From NCBI GenBank assembly GCA_949316235.1, contig OX438744.1, positions 26,833,578 to 26,897,577 on the forward strand: a stretch of 64,000 nt of DNA, written 5' to 3'. Source of the DNA: Oegoconia quadripuncta (lineage: Eukaryota; Arthropoda; Insecta; Lepidoptera; Autostichidae). Shown in pieces: positions 43,565 to 56,252 of the stretch. The translations under genes and the position numbers were made by a program. Position 1 is the stretch's first letter, and each line of letters opens with the position of its first letter. Under the pieces are notes generated by a model that was not told where the DNA came from, made no database searches, and worked only from the letters and a program-made list of their open reading frames with translations.

Positions 43565-44345
43565 GAGTGTTTATACGCGTTTAGTAGCGTCGCGGTCAAT
43601 GTGCAGTGTCGTTAAGATGGTGCGACGGTGTTCCTCGGCGCGTTCCGAGTGAGATCGGAGAGAGTGTTGCGTCGCTCGGCCACGGGCCGGAGCCCGGCCG
43701 CGGCCAGGGCCTGGGCGCCATGGACGCCATGGACGCCACCGCCGACCCGCTTCGGGCGGCCAGGCCGTGAGTATCCCGTCGCTGTAGGCTGTAGCCGCGC
43801 CGCGAGCGCCCGCGGGCCGCGGCGAGCGTGGCCCGCCCGCGTTCCGACGTCGCGGATTATTTTGGTCCCCGCGAGCCCATCCGCGGTTGCGAAACGTCCC
43901 GAGCTCGATTCTCGCTCGCGCGGAGCGGACATTCTCTCGCTCGTACGGCGTCATGGCCTCCGTCGCGTTGCGCCATTTCGAAACGGTCGCATCGTCCGCG
44001 AGGCGAGGCGAGGACACGGCGACACGAGTGCAGGCAGGGCGCAGCGCCGATAGCGATCTGGCAGCGCGGCGGCCGAGCGTGACCGCCTTCGCCGAGGCCT
44101 GCCGCCTGCGCCTCGTGCCCGAGCCCCGCGCGCAGTGCACGCCGTCCGCATGAATGGCTCGCTCGGCTCGCACTCGGCCCGTAAATCAGACCCGTGTTTA
44201 CAGTTTTTGTGTGTATGAGAACCTGTCGCCGTCGCGCGCCCTTTGTCTCGCCGAGAGTCAGAGCCCGTCCTCGCCCCTCGGCTCGTGTCTCCGCTCGCCG
44301 CGCGGCGCTCGCGAACGCCCGCGCGAGTGAGTTATGGCTAGTGGC
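43565..44345 (+). promoter_or_regulatory. CpG-rich island, likely promoter and first exon region
   Basis: About 780 bp of very high GC and CpG in an AT-rich window. Long open frames occur on both strands only because stop codons are rare in such DNA. It contains the ATG-donor pair annotated at 43720. Further donor-like sites follow (GTGAGTAC near 44432). Typical of a 5' end of a regulated gene; the direction is inferred from the plus-strand Kozak ATG and donors. Confidence 0.45.
43720..43766 (+). CDS. Possible first coding exon of a gene continuing beyond the window
   Basis: GCGCCATGG is an excellent start context. The frame reads MDAMDATADPLRAAR and then CC before GTGAGT (43767-43772), a consensus donor, phase 2. 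No stop in frame. No acceptor with convincing coding sequence in this phase was found before 64 kb, so the rest would lie outside the window. It could equally be a chance ATG in a 5' UTR exon. Product unknown. Confidence 0.3.
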
Positions 44346-47319
44346 TAGGTGCATATACGCCGTCCGTGCACTACACTACACACACATAACATACGCGTCT
44401 ATCTATAGATATAGCTGTGTGCAGTGAAGGCTGTGAGTACCTACCTACTCAAACAAAGCATTTTGCCCACAAATCCTTAGAGCAGGCCTGCACTGCCAGC
44501 TTTCGCGTTCTTTGTGGTGTGCAAATCGTGCGATGCCGCCGCGTTTCGGTGTCGCGATAGTCTTACTGAATTTTGAAACATCTGTGATTGTCCATTTGTA
44601 ATTTTAGTGTGTGTTTTGAGGTTAGGTTGTGATTTGTGCTAAAGTAGTGAGTGCAGTCACGCTGGACACTCAGTGGGGTCTACAAGCCCTTTCTGGAGCG
44701 TCAGTGTACTATGTGGAGTGTAGTCAGTGCTGTGTACTATTGGAGCAGTGGTGCGTTGAGCGCACTCGAGAGGCAGTATGGGTTCTCAGTGTTGTGTGTT
44801 GTGTCTGTAATTAAATGCAGCAATTTGGATTTAATTGCTCATTAAACAGTTTCAATTAGTGCTGAATGTGATTGTGGTGAGGAGTGCGACAGAAGTGGAA
44901 CACCCGCCGGCCGGACGCAGCCCACCTCATGATCAGGTGACATTCACTCTTGTTGTCTCACAAACAAACATCCATCATTTTTTTGTTGACTGTAGATATT
45001 GTCTCCATTAGGGTTGCTGCATATGTTTGCAGTTTAGTGGCTGTAGAAATTACCAACAAGGGTTTTACTGGACTTTGAGAGGTTACATCATATAATTCTG
45101 CAATGAGTGAAGACTAGAATCATGTGATTGCACACTGAGGGCATGTTGCACCATCCCTGACACTTAGCTAACCAGCTGATAATGCATTGTACACAATTGT
45201 TTCAATGATAGCATTCTATGCAGTACTGAAACCCTTGATAACAAGTGATTTGCAAAGTTTTGTAAATTATTTCGTAGTTGTATATAAATCACCTCAGTGT
45301 TATTTATTACATCGTAAGTTTGATAGAATTGCATAATAACATACAGTCAAAATAGGCCATAAATAGTTATGTCAATGAGAGCACTAACATACCTCAGTAA
45401 TAAAAGTCAAACACAAATAATAATAAATGGCAATGAACCCATATGACTTCAATGCTCAATGAAATTGCTATTTATTCAGCAATATGTATGTGCATAATGA
45501 AAATATACTTATGGCTGGGTTATATCGATTTATTCCTAAGATTAAGTACAAATTATGTATTTTTATTATATCTTATTGATTACAATAGCATTACAAATAT
45601 ATTAAAATTATCCATTTCTAATTGGCATTGACACCAATTGGAAGTATTATTATATAGTGTCTAAATGTGTTGCTAAGTGAAATGGGACTTGTTTGGATAA
45701 TTGAGTATAATTACATGAGTAAGAATTACATGAATATCTACAAGTACCAACTATCAAAGCAGAGGTCACCACTATGACAACATCATACAGACACAGAATA
45801 ATAAATCATGAAAATAGTCTGGCACAGGAACTTAGTGAACCACTCACAATAAGGCGCTAAAGAAGGCAGCATACCTGGGACTCAATATTTTAATATAAGT
45901 CTTCCATAAAAGGCAACCTGACACTGGGAAGGTGTGCCTAACATCATACATGAATCGGACAAAATATCTGCTCATGGTCAACAGACTGATTGCATGATGG
46001 AAAGAATATAGTCAAAAAAAGAAGTGAAATGAGACTTGTTTGGATAATTCAGTATTGTTACCACAAATAATAAACTACATGCGGAATCTTGCACCCAACA
46101 CTCAAAATAGTCAATTATCAAAATAATAAGGGCCAATTTAAAATAATATTTTTATTGTGCCCTGTTGACCCTATTAATATTTTATGTTTTACAACTGAAG
46201 GGGTTGTAAGCAAAAGCAGGCTGAACGATTTTATTGATGTTATCTTGCATATTCAAGGAATGCTTTAGATAATGTCTGACAATTTGTGGGAATCTTAACT
46301 AAAAAACATATTATTTTATTTGAAGCATAACTTGACACTATCTCTGTATTGTAGGTATGATTGTAGCGAACCAAACACAAGTCTCTCCAGTCTTACATAA
46401 ACTAACTTTGGCATTTGCTTCATCTGCTTTTTGAATTACCCATAATATCATTTGCATCATCATAATGAAAACTTACTGATTATTGAACTATATTATGACT
46501 ACCTGGATCTTTTGTAATTCTGACAATCGTGGTTGATACATAACATTTATGATTTTTTCAAGTAAAAATCAATAATGAATGTTTTATTAGTTAGTACACA
46601 CATATTATTACTAAGAATTATACATTATTAGATTAGAATACCTAAGCATTGATCTAAGCGTAAATAATGACAAAAATAGGTTTTCTTTACAATTACTAAT
46701 TTTACAATTGCATGCATGCTATATTTGATTTTTCTACAAACAACATTGTTACTGTGTATGGGGTAAATTGTGCCGAGTTGCTGCTATTTAAATAAATTTT
46801 TCTTTCTTTCTTTCATCAGGCCATGTTGCAGTCAACTGTTACTTATTGAGTTTTGTGTATCCGTTGTTTTTGGTTTAACTTTGTCTAAACATACCAAAAA
46901 AAATTATTTGGTGAAAAAGAGTGATTGGGACAATAACATAGAGATGAGAAATGTTTTAAGAAATTAATCTGGGCTAGATTTGTATAATTTTCTATTGTAG
47001 TAACCTAGCCAGTTTTAGCCTCCTCCTTGACTTTGATTTAACTAAAACAACTGCCATTATATGTATAGATAATAGGCAAAGGCTCACTCTGAGATGCACA
47101 CAGCCAAAATGTGTCAACCGATGTTGATGAAGTTTGCCAGGTGTATTCGTTAGGGTGCTTAAATGCTTACTACGAAGGGAATGTTTTTAATTTCCACCCC
47201 TAAGTGGCTCAACTTCAAAACCTCAACCTATTTCAAACAAATGTTAATATATCTACTTATAGTAGAATGATATAGAGTGTTCTTTCACTGCCTCCCCACA
47301 GCATATAATTTTAATTACA
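44346..47319. other. Unannotated, possibly first intron of the gene starting at the CpG island
   Basis: Moderately AT-rich, few repeats. Donor-like sites at 44432 and 44937 (ATCAGGTGACA) could end alternative 5' exons. No coding exon supported. Confidence 0.3.
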
Positions 47320-47560
47320 ATTTTTGGTTAGAGTCTACTATAGAAAAATAAAAACTCATCTGTTTCATAAATCTCTATACAAATTAGGAAATTTTAAAAT
47401 TTAGCCAATCGTTGACTCAGAAAAGAGAGTTTTAACACACTTTTGTAATTTTATTTTCCTTTTGCTACATAATACCAAATTGTACATTCTATACTTACCA
47501 CTTTTCTGAAACTGTATTTTCTTTTCTGTTGTGCAATAAAGTGTATTTGTAATACCTTGA
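47320..47560 (+). mobile_element. LINE 3' end fragment
   Basis: Ends TTGTGCAATAAAGTGTATTT, a common 3' end; its reverse counterpart ACTTTATTGCACAACA is at 34340. Upstream has no usable ORF. A small RTE-type scrap follows (47585-47625, GCGGACGATGTCGCAGG). Confidence 0.45.
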
Positions 47561-47625
47561 CAAAAATTTGTTAAATTTCGAGATTTATGCGGACGATGTC
47601 GCAGGCCGAAAGCTACTAGTAAATA

Positions 47626-48427
47626 TACGTAAAGTCCTGTCTACCACCAACCAAATTTACATAGGGATCTCACATTGAGACCCTGTGTACACTTCCATGT
47701 ATGTATGAATCTATATCTGTTCTGAGCCATTCAGCCTAATCATTTTCAGAATATTAAGTTGACGCAAAATTCAGATTTGCTTCTGTCAATATGTCATTTG
47801 GGAGATTTAATTGAGAGCAGGTTTGGTTTTAATATTTTTATATGTGCTCCTTGTTACAATGAAGGGGTTCATTCAATGTTTAAGATTGAAACTATTAACT
47901 GACACAGTACCTACTTACTACATATTATCTGAATTTTTAATTAATTTTTAAGCAACCTTATATGGCACAGTTACACAGCTATTTATTCAATTTGCTGCAG
48001 TCTAGGAAACTTCGGTGCCGCGAGTTGGTGGGGCTCCTCGATAGTACTCAAAGAGTATCATTTGGTAGCCCCCAACCCTAATATTATTTAGGGCAAACTG
48101 CTAATTTCACAGTAACTATTTCTCTTGGTTTTGATATCGAAATACTCTAAACGAAATTTTTAATGTGGTGCCATCTCTATCTAGAATAAGAGGAACAGTA
48201 AAGCACTAGATAAAGTTAGTATTTAGAGAATTTGTCATCAGAACTTAAGTAAACATAACAAATAATACAGGTAGAAAACTCTAATACAACAGACACCTGG
48301 TTAATACCTACATTATTAAAAAATATTCGATGAATATTCACTCAAAAACGATACATTTTTAACTTATATATCTATAAATTGATATAAAAAAGCTTTGAGA
48401 CCGAGGGTTGTATCAAATTAATCCAAC
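47626..48427. other. Non-coding DNA
   Basis: No repeat or ORF recognised. Confidence 0.35.
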
Positions 48428-48655
48428 TAATATAAACTAGCTTTCCGCCCGCGGCTTCGTCTGCGTGGAATATGTTTAATTTGTTTATCCCGCGGCAACT
48501 ATTCACTTTATCGGGATAAAAAATATCCTATGTTTTAATCCTGAGTATGGTCTAGCTATAATACCAAAATTTCATCTAACTCCGTTGATCCGTTTTGCCG
48601 TGATTGAGTAACAAACAAACGTCCAAACTTTCGCATTTATAATATTAGTTAGATG
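48428..48655 (+). mobile_element. RTE-like LINE 3' end
   Basis: CCCGCGGCTTCGTCTGCGTGG, reported over its first 20 bases, then AAAAAATATCCTATG, GTGATTGAGTAACAAAC and TTCGCATTTATAATATTAG. The classic arthropod RTE-type tail. Confidence 0.65.
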
Positions 48656-48965
48656 CGTACATATTATAGGCAATCTTTTTTGTTGAACCGATTTGATGTA
48701 GTGTTCTACTGGAACGAAGTCGCTGGTGAAATATGAAATATGGATTTTGTTTTCAAAAAAGCAGCAAAATTCAGCGATACAAAGTCGCACGATCATCATA
48801 ATGACCACCACCTGCTGAGATTAAATATGTCAACTGTTGTCTCTCGGTACTATAAATTTTCCTATAACACAGATTGCCTTTATACTCCCTCTTCATTGTC
48901 ATTTAATATATTACGTATCAATGATATAAATAATAATAATAATAAATAAATAATATAAATATCTT

Positions 48966-49215
48966 GGCGCATGCACACAGCGCCGTCTAGTTCCACACTA
49001 AGCAACGAGGCTTGTATTATGGATACCAGATGGTTGATAAACTACACAAATACATATTTTGTTTTGTAAATAAATACATAAATTAATGAAAAACATCCAT
49101 AACTCGGGAACACATGTCTGTATTCATCATACAAACATATGCCCCTAGCAGGAATCGAACCCGCGACCTGTTGGTATAGCAGTCAGAATTTTTAACTACT
49201 TCACCAAACAGGTCG
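48966..49215 (-). mobile_element. SINE family A
   Basis: Reverse copy: box B complement GGAATCGAACC, body CATAACTCGGGAACAC, and the head at the right edge (ACCAAACAGGTCG). Confidence 0.8.
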
Positions 49216-49299
49216 TTAAATGCCTGTTTATACCCGTCTTCGCTTCGAGTGCCTTTTCGCATCATGAATTAATCAGGTTTTTTGTCGTAACGCCTGTTT

Positions 49300-49460
49300 G
49301 TAAACGTCTAGTTGTCCAAAGCAAAAGTCTCGGGTTCGATACCCAGCTGAGTACATTTTTCTAAGTCTGCCACCAACAAAGTAAGTTACAGGTTCGGGTG
49401 ACTGCGGTTTCACCTTCGGTCTCATATTCACTTAACATCAAATTGTGCATTAAAAATGCC
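49300..49460 (+). mobile_element. Old, divergent SINE family C copy
   Basis: Box B GGGTTCGATACCC, then CACTTAACATCA and TTGTGCATTAAAA in family order with large gaps. Confidence 0.5.
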
Positions 49461-49968
49461 TGTATCCCAAAGACCTTTCCTCTTGTGATAAACCTAACCT
49501 AACATCAGTCGCCTCATCCACTCTCATCAATCTTGATTGTTTAGGTGGTCCTAACCAATGAATTTGTTTCATGAATCTTCTCTTATCATCGCCTTTTTAT
49601 AGTTTGACCACAATATGGCCTTGAAGAATGCGAACGAAGTACATGTCTATTCACCCTAAAGATCACCAATACTCCGAAGTTAATTTGAAGTGTAGGGAGA
49701 ACGAGCGATTTAATGAATACCAGAATCGCTTCGTCAGGATTTTCGGGTAGAGAACCCTAAAATTAGTTGACGTGTGTGCGCCCAAGTCCCAAGACGAGTC
49801 GCGGCGCGACTAGACATTGACCCCGCACTGACCCTTGACTCTTGACATTCCGCCGTCAAGTCATCGCGTATACAACGCGGCACACGTGTGATCTCCTTAG
49901 ATATTGTACTTGGGTACTCTTACCAATCGTTTTACCTGGCCTCCCCCTATTTCTGACGATTATATCTT

Positions 49969-50222
49969 GACGACCTGTTTGGTGTAGTGGTTAGAAACTC
50001 TGCTGCCATACCAAAAGGTCGCGGGATCGAATCCCGCTAGGGGCATATGTTTGAATGACGAATACAGACAATTGTGTTCCCGAGTTATGGATGTTTTTCA
50101 TTTATGTATATGTATTTATTTACAAAAAAAAAATTATTTGTGTAGTTTATCAATCATTTGGTATCTATAATACAAGCCTAGTTGCTTAGTGTGGAACTAG
50201 ATGGCGCTGTGTGTATGTGCAA
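49969..50222 (+). mobile_element. SINE family A
   Basis: Head GACCTGTTTGGTGTAGTGG is intact. Box B carries one change (GGATCGAATCC). The body and 3' segment match the other copies. Confidence 0.82.
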
Positions 50223-50461
50223 AGATATTTATTTATTTCTTACGTGACAATATTTTGACAATTCGGGACACATTAGTGACAATGTTGGGCGATTTGTTAT
50301 TATAGTAGCAGCACGTTAGCAGACTTCATACACCGGCATACCATTATTCTCATCTATGGTACTCTTTTGCCTGGCCTATTTCTTACGTGACAATTAATTT
50401 ACCACGACATTACTGGCAAAGTTAGACTACTTGTTGTTACCTATGTAGTAATATCAGTTTA

Positions 50462-50650
50462 GACGACCGATTGGTGTAGTGGATAGTGACCCTGTCAGCG
50501 TAATCAACGGTTACGGGTATAAATCTTTAAATGCTAGTGTGATGAATTTATTCCCGAGTCATGGATGTTTATAAATATTTATCTAGTATCCATAGTACAG
50601 GTTTGTTTAGTTTAGGACTAGATGATTGGTGTAAGTGTCCGAAATATATT
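50462..50650 (+). mobile_element. SINE family B, internally deleted
   Basis: Head GACCGATTGGTGTAGTGG is intact, box B is degraded (GGGTATAAATC) and the body is shortened. Lies 240 bp after a family A copy. Confidence 0.75.
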
Positions 50651-52830
50651 CCAGTCCACTCCATAACCTTTGCAGACCTTGTACACCTGCTTACCACTTT
50701 CATCTGTCGCTATCGGCAAGCAATGAAGTGTTTTGTGGAGCTGCCATGAGTCTACGCATACTACGCTCATACTATCATTCCGTCAGTCGAATTGCTGATA
50801 GATTTTGATAAGGTAAAATCTTCATAAATCCATGACACACGCACTGGTGTGAAAAGAGTCTATTCACACTGGCGTGAATTCTACGCTGGAGCTAAAGCCC
50901 TTTTGTATGAAACACTCAAACTATTCGCTTGGCACCGCTGCTATCGCCGTGGTTATGCCTTGTTTGGATGACTGTAATTATCGCGTGTTGAAGCGATTTT
51001 TTGTCGCCGTGTGATTTTCATAAATTACGATTTGGTGCATTTTTCGCAATTCTCGGAAAAAATCGTTCTCGAGGAACTGGTAGATACTTGGGAAATAGAT
51101 CATGTTTATGTAACACAATTAAATGTAGGCGAGACAAAGTGTCGAAAGTTCTACATATCCTCGACGATATCTAAACAAACGCTGACAATAAAATATTCGA
51201 GGAACACTTTAGAAAAACATATAATTTTGAATCATTATACAGACCAATCAGTCGTTCGATATCGCGTTGGTTGTGAACGCTGCACGGTGCGCGTGAAAAT
51301 GAATGTCGATCCTGAACAACCATTATTTTAGCGGTTGAAAGATACCCATGATGTATCACATCACCATGGGTGTTGCCACAAATTCTAGATATAATGAATT
51401 GTATAAAATTACTGCCGGATGACATTGGAATTGGTACCATGGTTTTAACATGGTTCATGCAAAATATTCAGTCGGGTTTTATGGTTTTTAAATAGTATAT
51501 TGTTATTTGGTTCTCTAATATACAAAACGGCAATTGCTATGATTTTGAGTTTTAGCTGAATTAATGATGACGTCTATACCGACTGAACACAAAACGATAA
51601 AAGGTTTTTTTACACAGTTGTGAACGCCTCATTTTCCTGGACGTAAGGCTCTACGTCCGTGTGAAAGACGCCCAACCACTGCGTGCCCGTTGATAATCGC
51701 CTACAGTACGCGCGAGAGAAGAATCATTGAAATTATTATTATTATTTATAATTCATGCATGAAGCAACTGATAAGTGCCTTTACCAATACATTATATCAA
51801 CTGCCGAGTTGCCAGGGTGCGAGCCATCTGTAATTCCAGTCGAGGCCGGAAGTGTCGACAATCTGTCGGAATGGAAGATTTACAAGTGTCATGGGCAGAA
51901 CTTGTTTTGTCACACCTTTACTTGAAATAAGACTGACATGTGCGAGTATGACTCGTGCCCTGAGGGTTCCATACGTAAATTATCATTGATAAACTTCTCA
52001 TGTAAATGAATGCCATGTTAAAGGGACCCATTGACATCAGATTTGGATGTACGTAATCCTAAAAAATTATCGATACTTTGTGATGAGGGCATCCGAAGTG
52101 TTTGCGCATCGCGTAGGCTCGTATCAGAGTGAGTGAGCAAGCAGCTCAGTGGGTAGCAACTAATCGGCGAGTCAATATCTGCCGCGTTATCTGCAGAAGT
52201 GGGTCGTTGGACTTGGTCATCTCATACGTCGTGCTCCCCCTCCGTCCCCCCCTACCCGCCCGTTGCCGCCACGCACCCGTCGCTGCACCGAGTGAGGGCG
52301 CCTCTGTATAATTGTATACCTATACGTGCTTATACGTACGGTGTATTGTATAGATGTAGCTATAGCTCTTATACGGTGCTATAAGTATGTGTTGGGGTCG
52401 CTGTGTACCTCCTGCAGATCTCGTGCTGAAAGAGTAGAAACAAATATGCGAATCGACGTGACGGATTTCACGTTATTTCAGATCGAGTTTCATGGTCCGA
52501 ATTATTCGTAATATTGTTCTATAGACGTCCGTATCGCTGCGCTCTCTACATTGAGAAAGCAATTAGCTCAACAATTTGCACTGGTGTTCTTGTTCAATGT
52601 TTCACGTACCACGACACGAGGAAGTGTCGTATGGTGCTTGTGCACATTGGTCCCGGTTTCCTGCTCGAATTTGAAAGCCGTTTGATCTAATATTAATTGC
52701 TCGAAAACGTTTACTCGAGCACAAATTATGCGCTCGATTATTTGTGAACGAAGAGGATAGCTACATGATTAAAGTTGAACCATAAAAACGGCAGATTTAT
52801 CTCTTAGAAGGATTTCTTTACAAACTTGAG
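50651..52830. other. Non-coding DNA with enhancer-like segments
   Basis: 52080-52310 and 52490-52760 are mixed-composition blocks without stops-free frames. A small hairpin at 52610-52645 (ACCACGACAC/GTGTCGTATGGT). The ORF at 51011 is listed separately. Confidence 0.3.
51011..51331 (+). other. Unrecognised 106-codon open frame
   Basis: Starts MIFINYDLVHFSQFSEK. Lies in non-repetitive DNA, has no acceptor or donor that stands out and no motif I know. It may be a small gene, an exon or chance. Confidence 0.2.
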
Positions 52831-53068
52831 ATTTTTTTTATGCACAACGGGTTAGCACTTGACCTCAAACACACCTGATGTTAAGTGAAGATGAGTGTTG
52901 ATCCGGAAACCCCGTTTTATTTTGGGTACTGGCTATCTTATCTATGCAACCGGAACACAACAATGCTATTAACATTGCTGTTTGGCGGCAGACTTAGGTA
53001 AGATGTAGCTTGCCAGGCTTCCACCAGCCAAACCGAGTACTAAACATGTACTCACTCCCTGAATGGGT
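52831..53068 (-). mobile_element. SINE family C, internally shortened
   Basis: Poly-T, ATGCACAACGGGTTAGCAC, a deletion after GATGAG, and the end at AACCGAGTACTAAACATG. The head is lost beyond that. Confidence 0.78.
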
Positions 53069-53099
53069 GACCACTAGTGGCATTTTAATACGAGTGATT

Positions 53100-53175
53100 C
53101 CGTGCTTCGGAGAGCACGTTAAATAGTCGGTTCCGGTTGTTTCCAATTGAAGTCGTTTTGCCTGTAGGGGCAGCT
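53100..53175 (+). mobile_element. Dispersed LINE/SINE tail fragment
   Basis: GTGCTTCGGAGAGCACGTTA and the following GTCGGTTCCGGTTGTT resemble a common lepidopteran repeat tail. Recognised by eye only. Confidence 0.4.
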
Positions 53176-54334
53176 TACAACACTTGACTGTGGCCACTAC
53201 TCTGACCAACAATCCGCATTCATTCATTCATTCATTCATTTATTCATTAAAAGATAACAAAGATCCATTGGGTTAGTATATTATTGCAATAAGCAACTAC
53301 GTTAGTAACATATAAAAATTAAAATAGATTAAAATAATTTTTGTCCTACGAAATTTGATTTCAGATACTAATCCTCTTTATATCATCCTGCTCCTGCTCT
53401 TCATTTGCCCATCAAACAGATTACCTATTTAATCTGCTTGATCAACAAATGAACGAAGTGATTTAGTATGGGAGAGTCGTATCTCTCCGCAACGGTCTTC
53501 AAGATGCTGTTGGTATTACCACGAACTCTTTTTAGTAGTGACGCCATTTTCTTGCGTATGATCGCGTGGAAACCGCATTGGGCCCGCGTGGTCGATTATT
53601 GCCCACACCCTCTCCCAGTTAGAGGAGGCTGTGCCCCACCAGTAGGGATGTGTATAAGCCTGTTGATATAAAGCGTCATTCTAATACTATCGTTGTTTTG
53701 AGTCACTATTTACTAGTGTACTTACTACGTATAATAGCTGTTTTCTCAGATAACTGACGTTATGTCTTTAGTGAGAAATAAAAATCTTTAAATATCTGAA
53801 TGTCGTGTCGCACCAAGAGGTTAAATCGAGGGCTGAAATCAGAGAGACGTGGTCATTACTGCACCGAGTATATCTCTTAAATTGGAGAAGAAACCTTTAG
53901 CAATCAAATTTTAAGAAAATACACACAAAACGAAAAAAACATTTTTTTTTCTATAAAATGTATCCATGACTCTTAGGAGTTCGCGAATCTAATGAGACTT
54001 CAAAACACTTCAAAATCGGTCAAGCCGTTTAGGCTACAGGAGGTAACTTAGAAATCTACATACATACAATTCGGAAAACATTACCCTCCTTTTTGCCTTG
54101 GGTCGGGTAAAAATATAAATTACGAGTGAAATGATAATATCGTCATATATTTTCATTATTGGTTGTGATGTTATGGTTTAGTTATTGTTATGATTTGTGA
54201 TGTTAGTTTAAGTTTCTGTAAAGTACAATGGTGACGAAAATGGCGTTTTGGAGCCTTTTAACGGTCGTAGTTGGTCGTATAACTCAGTAACCGCGGCACT
54301 TAACTGTGCACATTAATCCATACGTCCCGTAGTA
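53176..54334. other. Non-coding DNA
   Basis: A CATT microsatellite at 53215-53247; a repeat scrap ACATTACCCTCCTTTTGCC near 54080, recurring near 58870. Confidence 0.35.
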
Positions 54335-54480
54335 CGTGTGCGCCCCTCCCCTCCCCCGGTCCCCCTCGGCCCCCCTCTCGCCCCGCAACGCGTGGCCAAT
54401 GCGAACAGAATAGCACATGCATTGGGAATCCTTGGCGGGTCCCCTTCGCTCCCTCGAGGGTTCCTTGTTGCGACTCTTAC
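54335..54480. promoter_or_regulatory. GC-rich block
   Basis: C-rich stretch (CCCCTCCCCTCCCCC), no coding support. Confidence 0.18.
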
Positions 54481-55204
54481 GAATGTTGTCCCGAAAATCT
54501 TGCCATATAAAAACAATGATAAACTCGTTATCGAGACGTATGTTCTCGTATGAACCTACATGTAATTTATACAGGGAAATAAATCTCCAAACTAAAAAAT
54601 GGCGACCTTTTTTCCCGTGTTGATTCGTCGTATCACTATAGGCGATATACTATAATCCGATGAAAAATAATATTACATATAATTGAAATTTGGTAGAGAA
54701 GTTGCCTGAGACCTGGAAAAAGAAATAAGTAGGAAGGAAGGATGAGATAATTTATTAGAAATTACCGCAAATATAAGTTTGTCGAGTAATAATTCCGCGA
54801 GGGAATTGAATTTATATGAGTAATTTCATTCTTCTATTTTCATTAATTTTTCTTCATGATTTAATCTCTATTCTGTCCGCTTTGGCTAGGGTCGGTATGA
54901 CGCGGGATGAGGTTCGTTGAGATGATAAAAGCACGTTATCTGTGGAGTGCATGTAATATGAATCCACCAAATAACAATAATTAAAACAAATACTATGTTA
55001 CCTCTAATCCAACCAAACGTATACGTGGTCAGACGTTGAGCTATAATAAATAATAAAATTAAAGAAAATGTTTATTTCGAGCAGCAAGAACACTCATTTT
55101 GATATTAGCAGATACAATTTTACCAACTAGGTGCACCGCGTGTCACTTTATTTTACAGAAAATCGGTAGTAAGTGTAAAGTTACAATTTGGCGATCTTAT
55201 CACT
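54481..55204. other. AT-rich non-coding DNA
   Basis: Nothing recognisable. Confidence 0.35.
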
Positions 55205-55405
55205 AAAAGCCATCTGATCTAAATCTGCCGCCAAGCAGCAATGTTAAAAGCATTCTTGTGTTCCGGTTGTCGGAGATAAGATAGCCAGTCCCCCAAATAT
55301 GTTGGGGTTTCCGGGTCAGTACGCTTCCACCTTCGACCTCATCTTCACTTAACATCAGGTGTGATTGAGATCTAGTACCAACCCGTTGTGCTTAAAAAAA
55401 AAATA
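55205..55405 (+). mobile_element. SINE family C, 5'-truncated
   Basis: Starts at CTAAATCTGCCGCCAAGCAG and runs through GGGTTTCCGGGTCAGTACG to a poly-A tail. Confidence 0.78.
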
Positions 55406-55559
55406 AAGCGATCTCTTCCGGGCAATATTTAAACAGTAGGTTAAATTATATCTTCCATAGGAATGTATGATTTTCTTGTTTGTATGATTTTCTTGTTTTT
55501 TGTAGGTACATGTCGTTGGCAGATGGTTAAATCAGCCATTATAATAAAAAATACACAAC

Positions 55560-55725
55560 ATAGCATTGTTGTGGAGATCTTTGCTTTTGTCCAGCAGTGG
55601 ACGTCTTTCGGCTGATATGATGAAGCATTAAAAAAAAATAACATGTTGACTTTCAATAAGTGATATTTTTGTATCCTACATTGAATAAAATATTTTTGAT
55701 TTTGATTTTGATTTTTAATAGATCA
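55560..55725 (+). mobile_element. Two LINE tails joined
   Basis: TTTTGTCCAGCAGTGGACG with GCTGATATGATGA (RTE-type tail) is followed by a different tail, TGAATAAAATATTTTTGATT with TTTTGA repeats (same kind as at 59700). Confidence 0.5.
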
Positions 55726-56025
55726 GTAGCAGCCCTGATTTCTAAACTAGGGCAACCTGTATTTCAGGAAATTCTCGGAATCTTACAATATAATGTTAGT
55801 ATTGATTACATGAAAAGATAAAACAAAAATTGTAACGGAAAAAGAAAGGATCTATGTTTTGCTTGAGAGTGTGTGTGCACGTATGAGTGAACGTGTGTAT
55901 GTGTCTGGGTGCGTTAGGTGTAAACGTGGTGTGCACCTGGCCGTCATCGACAAAGTCTTGCGATGAAATAAATATTTAACAAATTAGCCACTAGGTAACT
56001 CCTATCAATAATTATCACACACTTC

Positions 56026-56091
56026 AATGCCTAGGCGGATCGTATAATTAATGGCGATGTCCTGTCATCCATTACGATTCGCCTAGGCATT
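56026..56091. repeat. Isolated 66-nt hairpin
   Basis: AATGCCTAGGCGGATCGTA at the left pairs with TACGATTCGCCTAGGCATT at the right with one mismatch; the terminal part carries a bulge and an apical loop. Size fits a miRNA precursor, but I recognise no mature sequence. Confidence 0.55.
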
Positions 56092-56252
56092 CAGTTGAAT
56101 GGCCAGTGTCGCAGGGTAGACCAGTTCGGCGTGTATACTATTGCGTTTGTCAGTCAGGTTTTTTTGTATCTTAAATAGATTCTAAATTTAGATCAAATGT
56201 GGCAATTTCAGTTATTTCTTTTACGCATGTAGATAAAGTATAATATTGTATA

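Noticed and set aside
43571..44173. 200-codon minus-strand ORF in the CpG island, Arg/Ala/Pro-rich
   Set aside because: Composition-driven: several frames on both strands are open. No domain, no splice or start support.
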